DNA of 64,000 nucleotides. Source: Paucibacter sediminis. Lineage in GTDB: Bacteria > Pseudomonadota > Gammaproteobacteria > Burkholderiales > Burkholderiaceae_C. This document shows positions 41,593-49,504 of this stretch, piece by piece (within the stretch, counting starts at the first letter, position 1; each line of letters begins with the position of its first letter). The position numbers were made by a program, and so were the translations under genes. The notes beneath the pieces were generated by a model that was not told the origin of the DNA, did not search any database, and worked only from the letters and a program-made list of their open reading frames with translations. The stretch covers positions 3,265,001-3,329,000 of the forward strand of contig NZ_CP116346.1 in NCBI RefSeq assembly GCF_030254645.1. The letters run 5' to 3'.

Positions 41593-41955
41593 TCAGCGAA
41601 TGACCTTGCCGATCACCTCGATCAATTTGGCCGGGTCGAAGGGCTTCACCAGCCAGCCCGTCGCACCTGCCGCTCGGCCGGCCTGCTTCATCTGGTCGCT
41701 CGACTCGGTGGTCAGGATCAGGATCGGCGTGGTCTTGAACTTGGGGTTGTCGCGCAGCTTCTTGGTGAGGCTGATGCCGTCCATGCGTGGCATGTTCTGG
41801 TCGGTGAGCACCAGATCGAAGTCGCGCGTGCCGGACTTTTCCCAGGCGTCCTGCCCGTCCACCGCTTCGACCACGTTGAAACCCGCGTTCTTCAGGGTGA
41901 AGGAGACCATCTGGCGCATCGAGGCCGAATCGTCCACAGCAAGAATTGAATGCAT
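41593..41955 (-). CDS. cheY: Chemotaxis response regulator CheY
   Basis: 120-residue single-domain receiver. ILAVDDSASMRQMVSFTL supplies the acidic pocket, VLTDQNMPRMDG the phospho-acceptor Asp, and the TTES and KPFD segments the Thr and Lys. It binds the FliM switch when phosphorylated; the FliM of this window carries the matching N-terminal motif. GGAGAGA lies before the ATG. Preceded by a sigma-28-type promoter that overlaps the stop of the CheZ-like gene. Confidence 0.95.
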   Translation of the reverse strand: MHSILAVDDSASMRQMVSFTLKNAGFNVVEAVDGQDAWEKSGTRDFDLVLTDQNMPRMDGISLTKKLRDNPKFKTTPILILTTESSDQMKQAGRAAGATGWLVKPFDPAKLIEVIGKVIR

Positions 41956-41980
41956 CGCTTTCTCTCCGGATAACAGGCTG

Positions 41981-42007
41981 TTTTCGGTTGTACTTGAAAA
42001 TTCTTTA
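41981..42007 (-). promoter_or_regulatory. Sigma-28 (FliA)-type promoter of cheY-cheA-mcp operon
   Basis: On the minus strand TAAAGAAT, 11 nt, ACCGAAAA. The -35 matches the FliA consensus start TAAAG exactly and the -10 matches six of eight bases of GCCGATAA with the canonical spacing. The -35 uses the TAA stop of the upstream gene. The expected start of transcription is about 20 nt before the cheY ATG region. Confidence 0.65.
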
Positions 42008-42466
42008 GAACAATTCGATGGAACCCGCGTCCATCTCGTCCTGCGTGACGGGGTTGGGCCGCAGCGGCGCAATCTCCACCACCGCCTCGCCGTCCTCGTC
42101 GTCGCCAAAGGTATCGCGCGCCAACTGGTCGGCGCAGTTGCGCAGGCGCTGGCTGGTATGGGCGATCAGCTGCGTGGCCATGTCCTGGAACTGCAGCGCG
42201 GTGATGGCGCCGGCAATGTGTTCCATCACCTTGTGCAGGCTGCCGTTGCTCGCGTCGGGGTGCTCGGCCGCCAGGCGCAGCAACTCGTTCACATGGTTGG
42301 AGGCGCTGTAGAAATGGGTGGAGAGCGACTCTCCGGCATCGTCCAAGAGGCGCTGCAAGCGCTCCAGATCATGGGTCACCGTCATCAGGTGATCCTGCAG
42401 CTCAGCCGCGGCCAGCAAGGGAATGAGCCCTGATTCTGGTGGGACTGGCGATTCATTCATCTGCAT
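42005..42466 (-). CDS. Small CheZ-like protein, putative CheY-P phosphatase
   Basis: 153-residue, mostly helical protein directly upstream of cheY. The segment ITALQFQDMATQLI resembles the catalytic helix of CheZ (QDFQDLTGQ), keeping the Asp and the Gln four residues later that insert into CheY. It is shorter than enteric CheZ (about 214), and the C-terminal acidic tail (TFGDDEDGEAVVEIAP...IELF) could be the CheY-tethering peptide. GGAG lies 6 nt before the chosen ATG. It could instead be another dephosphorylating or scaffold protein. Confidence 0.7.
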   Translation of the reverse strand: MQMNESPVPPESGLIPLLAAAELQDHLMTVTHDLERLQRLLDDAGESLSTHFYSASNHVNELLRLAAEHPDASNGSLHKVMEHIAGAITALQFQDMATQLIAHTSQRLRNCADQLARDTFGDDEDGEAVVEIAPLRPNPVTQDEMDAGSIELF

Positions 42467-42512
42467 CTTGGCTCCGCGGTTGATCTTCCAGGTGCAAGCC
42501 CGTGATGAGCGC

Positions 42513-42548
42513 GCAATTGCTTGCGGCCAGGGCCGCCGCAGCAATTGC
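42513..42548. repeat. Inverted repeat in the divergent control region
   Basis: GCAATTGC occurs at 42513-42520 and 42541-42548, each itself a palindrome, and GCGGC/GCCGC lie between them, so a stem of about 14 bp with one bulge and a 7-nt loop can form. It is in the 287-bp gap between the CheZ-like gene and the REC-kinase gene and could be an operator or an RNA hairpin. No gene is otherwise supported in this gap. Confidence 0.45.
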
Positions 42549-42753
42549 TTACATGGCTGGAATCTTCGGCATTTCTTGTTCTCGTGTCGACAGGACAATG
42601 AAGTCAAAGCCGGGCTATTTGTTGGAATCGGCTATTTTGTTGCAGCCCCAATACGGGTTAACCCGTCAAGGCGTGTTATTCCGTGCAATCGGTTGGATTT
42701 CTCCTGGGAATGTCCGGGCCGGGGCGTCTCGCAAACTTGGCATACTCGCGGCC

Positions 42754-43899
42754 ATGACGATCCCCACCGCCGATCGCCGATTGCGCGTTTTGCATGTAGA
42801 AGATTCAGAGCTGGACCACCAGCTGATATTGGCCCAGTTGCGACGGGCCGGGCTGGAGCTTGACGTTGAACGTGTCGATTCGCTGGCCGAAGTTGCCCAA
42901 GCGCTGCAGCAGCCTTGGGATGCCATCGTGTCCGACTACAACCTGCCCGGTTTCTCGGGCCTGGTGGTGTTGGACCTGCTGAAGGAAAGCCGCAAGCTGA
43001 TCCCCTTCATCCTGGTCTCGGGCGAGATCGGCGAAGACACCGCGGTGGCCGCGATGCGCACCGGTGCTTCGGACTACCTGCTGAAGAACAATCTCGCGCG
43101 GCTGGCGCCGGCGCTGCTGCATGCGATCGAGGCCAACGAGGCGCAGCTGGCGCGCGTCGAGGCCGACCGCGAACTGCACAAGTCCAAGCAGCGCCTGCAC
43201 GAGCTGGCCGGCCATCTGCAGACCAGCGTGGAGATGGAGCGCGCCGCGATCGCGCGCGAGATCCACGACGATGTCGGCGGCTCGCTCACCGCGCTCAAGT
43301 TCGACCTCGCTTGGATCGCCCGCCATGCCCAGGACGAGGGCGTGCGCCAGCGCGTGCAATCGGCGTTGGAAACGGTCAGCAATGCCATCGAGGCGAGCCA
43401 GCGCATCATGCACAACCTGCGCCCGGCCATCCTCGAGCAGGGCCTGGTGGCGGCGGTGCAGTGGATGGCGGGGCGCTTCGAGCGCCGCACCGGCATCCTC
43501 ACCTCGGTGCGCACCAGCCAGGAGCAGATCCAGCTGCCCGCCGGTGTGCCGCTGGTGGCCTACCGCACCGCGCAGGAGGCGCTCACCAACGTCTCCAAGC
43601 ACGCCAATGCCAGCAAGGTCAGCATCGAGCTGAGCATGGACTCCGGCGTGTTGACCCTGGAGGTCAGCGACAACGGCAGCGGCATCGCGCCGGGCGACCT
43701 CGCCAAGGCGCGCAGCTTCGGCATCCGCGGCCTGCACGAGCGCGCGGCCACGGTGGGCGGCTGGGTGGACCTGAGCAGCAGCGCGCGCGGCACCAGCCTG
43801 ATCCTGTCGGTGCCGCTGGAAGCGCCGCGCGCCCAGCAGCTGGACGATGAAGCAAACTCCGAAGCGGAGCATGACCCATCTGCTTGGGGCGGAACATGA
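42754..43899 (+). CDS. Hybrid REC-histidine kinase of the NarX type
   Basis: 381 residues with reversed order: an N-terminal receiver (RVLHVEDSELDHQLIL, Asp61 in VSDYNLPG) followed by a HisKA_3 dimerisation domain (MERAAIAREIHDDVGGSLTALKFDL, His171) and a HATPase with YRTAQEALTNVSKHA and DNGSGIAPGDL. No transmembrane segment, so it is a cytoplasmic relay. It is cotranscribed with a NarL-type regulator by ATGA overlap. Start at MTIPTADRRL, just before the receiver; in-frame ATGs upstream extend only into unstructured sequence. Confidence 0.9.
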   Translation: MTIPTADRRLRVLHVEDSELDHQLILAQLRRAGLELDVERVDSLAEVAQALQQPWDAIVSDYNLPGFSGLVVLDLLKESRKLIPFILVSGEIGEDTAVAAMRTGASDYLLKNNLARLAPALLHAIEANEAQLARVEADRELHKSKQRLHELAGHLQTSVEMERAAIAREIHDDVGGSLTALKFDLAWIARHAQDEGVRQRVQSALETVSNAIEASQRIMHNLRPAILEQGLVAAVQWMAGRFERRTGILTSVRTSQEQIQLPAGVPLVAYRTAQEALTNVSKHANASKVSIELSMDSGVLTLEVSDNGSGIAPGDLAKARSFGIRGLHERAATVGGWVDLSSSARGTSLILSVPLEAPRAQQLDDEANSEAEHDPSAWGGT

Positions 43900-44543
43900 T
43901 CAAGGTAATTCTGTGTGACGACCATGCGCTGATACGGCGCGGCATCCGCGACACGCTCTCGGACGTGGCCGATATCGAGGTCGTCGGCGAGGCCGGCGAT
44001 TACGGCGAGCTGCGCAGCCTGCTGCGCGATCTCGGCCCCGACCAGCCCTGCGACGTGCTGGTGCTGGACATCAACATGCCGGGCCGCAGCGGCCTCGACG
44101 TGCTGCATGTGCTGAAGGACGAGGGCAATCCGCTGCGCGTGCTGATCGTCTCCATGTATCCGGAAGACCAGTACGCGATCCGCGCGCTGCGCGCGGGCGC
44201 CTTCGGCTATGTCAACAAGGGCGGCGATCCGCAGCTGCTGGTGCAGGCGGTGCGCACGGTGGCTCAGGGGCGCAAGTACGTGACGCCCGAAATCGCCCAG
44301 ATGCTGGTGGAGAGCCTCACCGCGCCGGTGACCGAGCAGGCGCACCAGAAGCTTTCCGACCGCGAGCTGCAGACCCTGGTGATGATCGCCTCGGGCAAGC
44401 GCCTGTCGGACATCGCCGAAGAGCTGATGCTGAGCCCCAAGACCGTGAGCGTCTACCGCGCCCGCGTGCTGGAGAAGCTGGGGCTGGCAAACAACTCCGA
44501 GCTCACCGTCTACGCGATCCGCAACGGCCTGGTGCAGAGCTGA
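43896..44543 (+). CDS. NarL/FixJ-type response regulator
   Basis: 215 residues: receiver with VILCDDHALIRRG and Asp58 in VLVLDINMPG, then a LuxR-type helix-turn-helix (LSDRELQTLVMIASGKRLSDIAEELMLSPKTVSVYRARVLEKLGL). It is the cognate regulator of the overlapping kinase. Being next to the chemotaxis and c-di-GMP genes, it is a candidate regulator of this locus, but its targets cannot be read from the sequence. Confidence 0.95.
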   Translation: MIKVILCDDHALIRRGIRDTLSDVADIEVVGEAGDYGELRSLLRDLGPDQPCDVLVLDINMPGRSGLDVLHVLKDEGNPLRVLIVSMYPEDQYAIRALRAGAFGYVNKGGDPQLLVQAVRTVAQGRKYVTPEIAQMLVESLTAPVTEQAHQKLSDRELQTLVMIASGKRLSDIAEELMLSPKTVSVYRARVLEKLGLANNSELTVYAIRNGLVQS

Positions 44544-44557
44544 CGCGCCCGCCCGGC

Positions 44558-44584
44558 TCAAGTCCGGCGCCGGGGCGCCGATAA
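44558..44584 (+). promoter_or_regulatory. Sigma-28 (FliA)-type promoter of the YfiN-like/receptor/YfiR operon
   Basis: TCAAGTCC, 11 nt, GCCGATAA. The -10 box equals the FliA consensus in all eight positions and the spacing is exact; the -35 keeps T-AAGT. It lies 33 bp before the ATG of the diguanylate cyclase and after the stop of the NarL-type regulator. Confidence 0.65.
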
Positions 44585-44617
44585 AGCGCTTACTCCCTCC
44601 ACAGGCTGTTGCAGCCC

Positions 44618-45907
44618 ATGCCTCTATCCGCGCCTCACAAGCTGAGCGAGCCCAGCCCTGCCGCGTCGCGCGCGGCCGGGCCGAGCTCGCTGGTGCGGCG
44701 GCTCACGCTGCTGAACCTGCTGGTGCTGAGCCTGACCATGCTGCTGACCTTTGCCTTCATTGCCGAGGCCTTCTGGCTGGCCGCGCGCGAGCGCCAGCAG
44801 CGTGCGGCCGAGCTCAGCGCCATGCTGTTGGCCAACAACCTGGCGCCCATGATGGCCTTCGAGGACGGCGCGGCGGGGCAGGCCGAGCTGCAGGCCTTTG
44901 CCAGGCGCGGCGATCTGCGGCTGGTGCAGGTGCTGCGCACGGACGGCAGCCCCTTCGCCAGCTGGGCGCCGGGGCCGGCGCCGGCGGCTGCGCCGGGCGC
45001 GCTGGGCGATGCCGAGCTGGAAGTCTGGGCCGCGGTGCAGCTCAAGGGCGAGAACATCGGCTCGATCCGCCTGCGCGAAAGCCTGCAGCAGCTGCGCCAG
45101 TTCGCCTGGCAGATGAGCCTGATGGGCTTGGTGCTGATCCTGCTGGCCATCCTGGTGGCGGCCTGGGTGCTGGGGCGGGTGCAGCGGCGCGCGCTGGCGC
45201 CCATCGTCGAGCTCTCGCAGCTGGCCGACCGCGTGGCCCGGCAGCGCGACTACGGCCTGCGCGCCGCGGTGCGCCGGCGCGACGAGGTGGGCCGGCTGGC
45301 CGAGCGCTTCAACGCCATGCTCAAGCGCATCGAGGTCTGGCAGGGCGAGCTGAACGAGCAACTGCACCAGGAGCAGGTGGCGGGCCAGCAACTGCAGCAG
45401 CTGGCGCACCGCGACGCCCTGACCCAGCTGCCGAACCGGCTGTTCTTCCAGTCCGAGCTGCAGCGCCAGGTCGGCCATGCGGTGCAGGCCGGGGAATTGA
45501 TGGCGCTCATGTTCATCGATCTCGACAACTTCAAGACCGTCAACGACAGCCATGGGCACGAGGCCGGCGATGCGGTGCTGCGCGAGATGGCGCATCGCAT
45601 GGCCTCGGTGCTGCGCAGCACCGACCTGCTGTGCCGGCTGGGCGGCGACGAATTCGCGCTGCTCCTGCCGGGGCTGGCCGATACCGCTGCGGCCGAGCAT
45701 CTGGCCGAACGCCTGATCGCCGCGGTGCGCGCACCGCTGCATGTGCAGCAGCAGCTGATGCCGGTGGGCGCGACCGTGGGGCTGGCCTTCTGCCCCCAGG
45801 ACAGCAGCGACCCGGCCGAGCTGCTCAAGCTCGCCGACCAGGCCATGTACGAGGCCAAGCGCGCCGGCAAGAACACCTATCGCAGGGCAGGACATGTGGA
45901 TGAATGA
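44618..45907 (+). CDS. YfiN-like membrane diguanylate cyclase (CHASE8-HAMP-GGDEF)
   Basis: 429 residues. TM1 (LTLLNLLVLSLTMLLTFAFIA), a short periplasmic CHASE8-like domain (AAELSAMLLANNLAPMMAFEDGAAGQAELQAFA), TM2 (MSLMGLVLILLAILVAAWVLG), HAMP, coiled coil, then GGDEF with LTQLPNRLFF and active RLGGDEF. RSTD five residues before it is an intact I-site. This is the architecture of Pseudomonas YfiN/TpbB, whose cyclase is held off by periplasmic YfiR; a YfiR homologue ends this operon. ATG at 44618 preferred over an upstream TTG. Confidence 0.92.
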   Translation: MPLSAPHKLSEPSPAASRAAGPSSLVRRLTLLNLLVLSLTMLLTFAFIAEAFWLAARERQQRAAELSAMLLANNLAPMMAFEDGAAGQAELQAFARRGDLRLVQVLRTDGSPFASWAPGPAPAAAPGALGDAELEVWAAVQLKGENIGSIRLRESLQQLRQFAWQMSLMGLVLILLAILVAAWVLGRVQRRALAPIVELSQLADRVARQRDYGLRAAVRRRDEVGRLAERFNAMLKRIEVWQGELNEQLHQEQVAGQQLQQLAHRDALTQLPNRLFFQSELQRQVGHAVQAGELMALMFIDLDNFKTVNDSHGHEAGDAVLREMAHRMASVLRSTDLLCRLGGDEFALLLPGLADTAAAEHLAERLIAAVRAPLHVQQQLMPVGATVGLAFCPQDSSDPAELLKLADQAMYEAKRAGKNTYRRAGHVDE

Positions 45908-47906
45908 TCGCGTATCGGTGCCAGGATTGGCCTTGGGCCTGGCGCTGGCGCTGGGCCTCAGCGGGCCGGCGGCCTGGGGCCAGAATGCTGCGGCCGAGGA
46001 GCCGCCCAGCCTCGAGGAACTGCTGCGCCAGGGGCTCTCGGAAGTGCCGCGCGACATCGAGGTGTCGACCGCGACGCGTTTTGCCCAGGGCGCGACGCGC
46101 GCACCGGCGCTCACCCATGTGCTGACGGCGGCCGACATCCAGAGCTATGGCCTGCGCCACATGGCGGACATCCTGCGCCTGCTGCCCGGCCTGCAGGTCA
46201 GCAGCAACACCGTCTTCACCTATGTGGGCGCGCGGGGCCTGGGCCGCCCGGGCGACTACAACACCCGCTTGCTGTTTCTGCTGGACGGCCGCCGCATCAA
46301 CGAGAACGTGCACGACGCCGGTTTCGTCGGCGGCGAGTTCCCGGTCGAGGCCGACCAGATCGAGCGCGTCGAGTTCACGCCCGGGCCGGGTTCGGCGCTG
46401 TATGGCAACAACGCCTTCTTCGGCGTCATCAACATCGTCACCAAGCGGGCCGACAAGCTGTCCGGCCTGGAGCTGCGCGCCAGCGCCGCCTCGCACCGCT
46501 ATGGCGAGCTGCGCGCCAGCACCGGCGGGCGCCTGCACGAGGGTGGCCTGGAGTGGGGCGCCTGGGTGAGCGGCTACGAGCGCCCCGAGCTGGAACTGCC
46601 GCCCTATGTGGGCCCGCGCACCACGCCGCAATACCTGCCCAGGGACTGGGATCGCGGCGGCAAGTTCGGCGCCTATCTCAGCTGGCAAGGCCTGACCCTC
46701 AGGCTGGGCCATGTGGAGCGCCTGCGCGGCACGCCCACCGTGCTGGATCGCCTGCCGCAGCTGCAGCTGGACCAGCGCCGCGCCGCGCTGCGCGACAGCT
46801 TTGCCTCGGTCGCGCTGGAGCGCACGCTGGGCGAGGACTGGGACCTGTGGCTGAGCCTGTCGACCCAGCGCTTCCTGTTCCGCGACGACGATCCCTACCG
46901 CGACGAGCAGGGCCTGCGCCAGCAGTTCCGCAGCGACAACCTGGGGCGCTGGAGCATCGCCGAGGCGCGCCTGGGCACGCAGCGCTGGGCGGGCCATTAC
47001 CTCAGCCTGGGCGTCGAGTACCAGCATGACGCGCAGCAGCGCATCAGCTATGGCAATGTCGGCGAGCCCGAATGGGGCGCCTTCTGGGGCAATGACCGGC
47101 GCTGGGGCCTGTTCATCCAGGACGAATGGCGCGTTGCCAGCCAGCACACGCTGGTGCTGGGCCTGCGGCGCGACGATGCGGTGGAGGCCGGCAAGAGCCT
47201 CAACCCGCGCGCGGCCTGGGTCTGGGCGCTGCGCGAGGACGCCACGCTGCGCCTCGCCTATGGCAGCGCCTTCCGCGGCGCCAATCTTTACGAGTTCCAG
47301 GTGAATGCGCTGTACGAGCGCGAGCAGCCGCGGCGCGAGCGCATCCGCACCCTGGAGCTGTCGCTGGACCATGCGCTCACGCGCCAGTGGCGCTACCAAG
47401 TCTCGGTCTACCAGTCGCGCCTGCACGACCTCATCACCGCCAGCGGCGCGCAGGGCATCTTCGAGAACGCCACGCCGGTGCGCAGCCGCGGGCTGGACCT
47501 GGCGCTTCAGGGGCAATGGGCCGGCGGGCAGCGCGGCGAGCTGAGCTGGAGCCTGCAGCAGTCCCGCGATGCCGAGGGCCAGCGCCTGAGCAATTCGCCG
47601 CGCCAACTGCTGAAGGCGCGCTGGAGCATGCCGGTGTTGCCGCAGGTTTTGCGCCAGGACCTGCGCCTGGGTCTGCAGGCCCTGGCCCTGAGCCGGCACG
47701 ACACGCCGGCCCTGCCGCAGCCCGGCTATGCGCTGCTGCACGCCAACCTCTTGTGGCAGCCCGATCACGCCACCGATGTGGCGCTGGGCATCTACAACCT
47801 GGCGGACAAGCGCGTGATCGAGCGCGCCGATCCCGGCAGCGGCCCGGGCGAGAAACAGGAAGGGCGCATGCTGCAGCTGAGCCTGACGCGGCGCTTCGGA
47901 TCATGA
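45894..47906 (+). CDS. TonB-dependent outer-membrane receptor
   Basis: 670 residues with a signal peptide (GLALGLALALGLSGPAAWG) and a plug domain (THVLTAADIQSYGLRHMADILRLLPGLQVSS, then DRRI-type segment NTRLLFLLDGRRINEN and VEFTPGPGSALYGNNAFFGVINIVTK), followed by a beta-barrel ending LSLTRRFGS. Closest by pattern to colicin I/BtuB-like receptors; no clear TonB box was spotted. The start overlaps the cyclase gene by 14 nt, so it is translationally coupled. The ligand is unknown; it may be a signal-sensing receptor rather than only an importer. Confidence 0.93.
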   Translation: MWMNDRVSVPGLALGLALALGLSGPAAWGQNAAAEEPPSLEELLRQGLSEVPRDIEVSTATRFAQGATRAPALTHVLTAADIQSYGLRHMADILRLLPGLQVSSNTVFTYVGARGLGRPGDYNTRLLFLLDGRRINENVHDAGFVGGEFPVEADQIERVEFTPGPGSALYGNNAFFGVINIVTKRADKLSGLELRASAASHRYGELRASTGGRLHEGGLEWGAWVSGYERPELELPPYVGPRTTPQYLPRDWDRGGKFGAYLSWQGLTLRLGHVERLRGTPTVLDRLPQLQLDQRRAALRDSFASVALERTLGEDWDLWLSLSTQRFLFRDDDPYRDEQGLRQQFRSDNLGRWSIAEARLGTQRWAGHYLSLGVEYQHDAQQRISYGNVGEPEWGAFWGNDRRWGLFIQDEWRVASQHTLVLGLRRDDAVEAGKSLNPRAAWVWALREDATLRLAYGSAFRGANLYEFQVNALYEREQPRRERIRTLELSLDHALTRQWRYQVSVYQSRLHDLITASGAQGIFENATPVRSRGLDLALQGQWAGGQRGELSWSLQQSRDAEGQRLSNSPRQLLKARWSMPVLPQVLRQDLRLGLQALALSRHDTPALPQPGYALLHANLLWQPDHATDVALGIYNLADKRVIERADPGSGPGEKQEGRMLQLSLTRRFGS

Positions 47907-48430
47907 GCCGCCTGCGCATCTTGCTGTGGCTGTGCCTGGCCCTCTACCTGGCCCTGTGCCAGCCGGCGGCGCGCGCGGCGGGCGGCCTGGACGAGGCGCA
48001 GATGCGCGCCGCCTTCGTGCACCGCTTTGCCCAGTACACGCAATGGCCGCCGCCGCCGTTGCGCGAGTTCACCTATTGCACGGCCGGCATCGAGGGGGAT
48101 GGCGAGGCCTGGCGCAATCTGCCCAACCGGCCCATGGGCGGGCTGCCGATCCAGATCCTCAACCTGGATTCACCGCAGCAGGTCGGGCAATGCCAGCTGC
48201 TGGTGCTGGGCCATAGCGACCGCGCCGAGCTGCGGCGCTGGATGCATGCGCTGGGCGACCTGCCGGTGCTGGTGGTGGGGGCCTCGCCCGAGGCCTACCG
48301 CGCCGGCGCCAGCATCGTGCTGATGCTGGAGCCGCAGGGCCTGGCCTTCCGCGTCAACAACACCGAGGCCAAGCGGCGTGGCCTGCTGCTGAGCTCGCAG
48401 ATGCTGAAGCTGGCGCGCGAGGTGCGATAG
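47903..48430 (+). CDS. YfiR-family periplasmic protein
   Basis: 175 residues with a signal peptide (LLWLCLALYLALCQPAARA) and the YfiR/DUF4154 pattern: MRAAFVHRFAQYTQWP, FTYCTAGIEGDG, CQLLVLGHSDRAEL, LPVLVVGASPEA and LAFRVNNTEAKRRGLLLSSQMLKLAREV. YfiR represses the YfiN cyclase through its periplasmic domain and is released by redox or other cues. ATGA overlap with the receptor gene places cyclase, receptor and YfiR in one transcript. Confidence 0.92.
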   Translation: MSRLRILLWLCLALYLALCQPAARAAGGLDEAQMRAAFVHRFAQYTQWPPPPLREFTYCTAGIEGDGEAWRNLPNRPMGGLPIQILNLDSPQQVGQCQLLVLGHSDRAELRRWMHALGDLPVLVVGASPEAYRAGASIVLMLEPQGLAFRVNNTEAKRRGLLLSSQMLKLAREVR

Positions 48431-48445
48431 CGCTGTCGGCGGGAC

Positions 48446-49210
48446 TCAGGTGAAGGCGGCGAGCAGCCGCTCCATCGCCACCATGAAGGGCGTCTGCATC
48501 AGCGGCAGGGTGGCGACCATGCCGATCAGGCCGATGCTCACGGTGAGCGGAAAACCCACCGAGAACACGCTGATCTGCGGCGCCACGCGCGCGATCACGC
48601 CCAGCACCAGGTTCACGAACATCAGCATGGTGATGAGGGGCAGGGCGATCCACAGGCCGATGCGGAAGATCTCGGCGCCCCAGACCTGGGGCTGGGCCAC
48701 ACGCAGAAAGTGGAAGGGCTCGTCGCCCACCGGAAAGGCCTGGAAGCTCTGCACCATCGCGTTGATGAGCAGCAGGTGGCCGTTGATGGCGATGAAGAGA
48801 AAGGCCACCATGCTGCCGAAGAAGCGCGCGCTGGCGGTGCCCTGGCTGCCGGTGGCGGGGTCGAAGAAGCCGGCGAAATTCAGCCCCATCTGTAGGCCGA
48901 TGAGCTCGCCGGCAAACTCCAGCGCGGCGAACACCAGGCGCACCGCGAAACCCATCGACAGCCCGATCAGCAGCTGCTGCGCCACCAGCAGGAGCAGCAT
49001 GGGCAGGGAATCCAGCGGCGTCAGCGGCATCGGCGGCAGCGAGGGCTGGGCCGCCATCGCCACGAAGATCGAAAGCCCCACGCGCACGCGCATCGGCATA
49101 TTGCGCTGGCTGAACACCGGCAGGCCGGCGAACAGCGCCAGCGTGCGCACGAAGGGCCACAGCAGCGGATTCAGCCAGGCCAGCAGCTGGGCCTCGGTGA
49201 GGCTGAACAT
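48446..49210 (-). CDS. fliR: Flagellar export gate protein FliR
   Basis: 254-residue polytopic membrane protein of the flagellar type III export gate. FVRTLALFAGLPVFSQRNMPMRVRVGLS, FAVRLVFAALEFAGELIGLQMGLNFAGFFDPATG and PLLITMLMFVNLVLGVIARVAPQISVFSVGFPLTVSIGL are family blocks. Last gene of the fli operon, with GAGGAAGG before its ATG; 11 nt separate it from fliQ. Confidence 0.97.
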   Translation of the reverse strand: MFSLTEAQLLAWLNPLLWPFVRTLALFAGLPVFSQRNMPMRVRVGLSIFVAMAAQPSLPPMPLTPLDSLPMLLLLVAQQLLIGLSMGFAVRLVFAALEFAGELIGLQMGLNFAGFFDPATGSQGTASARFFGSMVAFLFIAINGHLLLINAMVQSFQAFPVGDEPFHFLRVAQPQVWGAEIFRIGLWIALPLITMLMFVNLVLGVIARVAPQISVFSVGFPLTVSIGLIGMVATLPLMQTPFMVAMERLLAAFT

Positions 49211-49221
49211 ATGGGCCTTCC

Positions 49222-49491
49222 TCAGCCCACGACTTGCGGGATCGTCTGCAGCGTGCGCTGGATGTACTCGACCAGGGTGGTCACCATCCAGGGCCCGGTG
49301 ATGGCCAGCACCAGCACCGCCGCGAGCACCTTGGGCACGAAGGACAGGGTGGCTTCGTTGATCTGGGTGGCGGCCTGGAAGATGCTCACCACCACGCCCA
49401 CCGCCAGCACGGTCAGCAGCACCGGCGCGGCCACCAGCATCAGCATGTAGAGGCCTTGCTGGCCGAAAGTGAAGACTTGTTGTGCATCCAT
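49222..49491 (-). CDS. fliQ: Flagellar export gate protein FliQ
   Basis: 89 residues, two transmembrane helices (LYMLMLVAAPVLLTVLAVGVVVSIFQAATQINEATLSFVPKVLA), the exact FliQ pattern and length. It forms the export gate together with FliP and FliR. 13 nt after fliP. Confidence 0.97.
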   Translation of the reverse strand: MDAQQVFTFGQQGLYMLMLVAAPVLLTVLAVGVVVSIFQAATQINEATLSFVPKVLAAVLVLAITGPWMVTTLVEYIQRTLQTIPQVVG

Positions 49492-49504
49492 GGTGGTCGG
49501 AACT

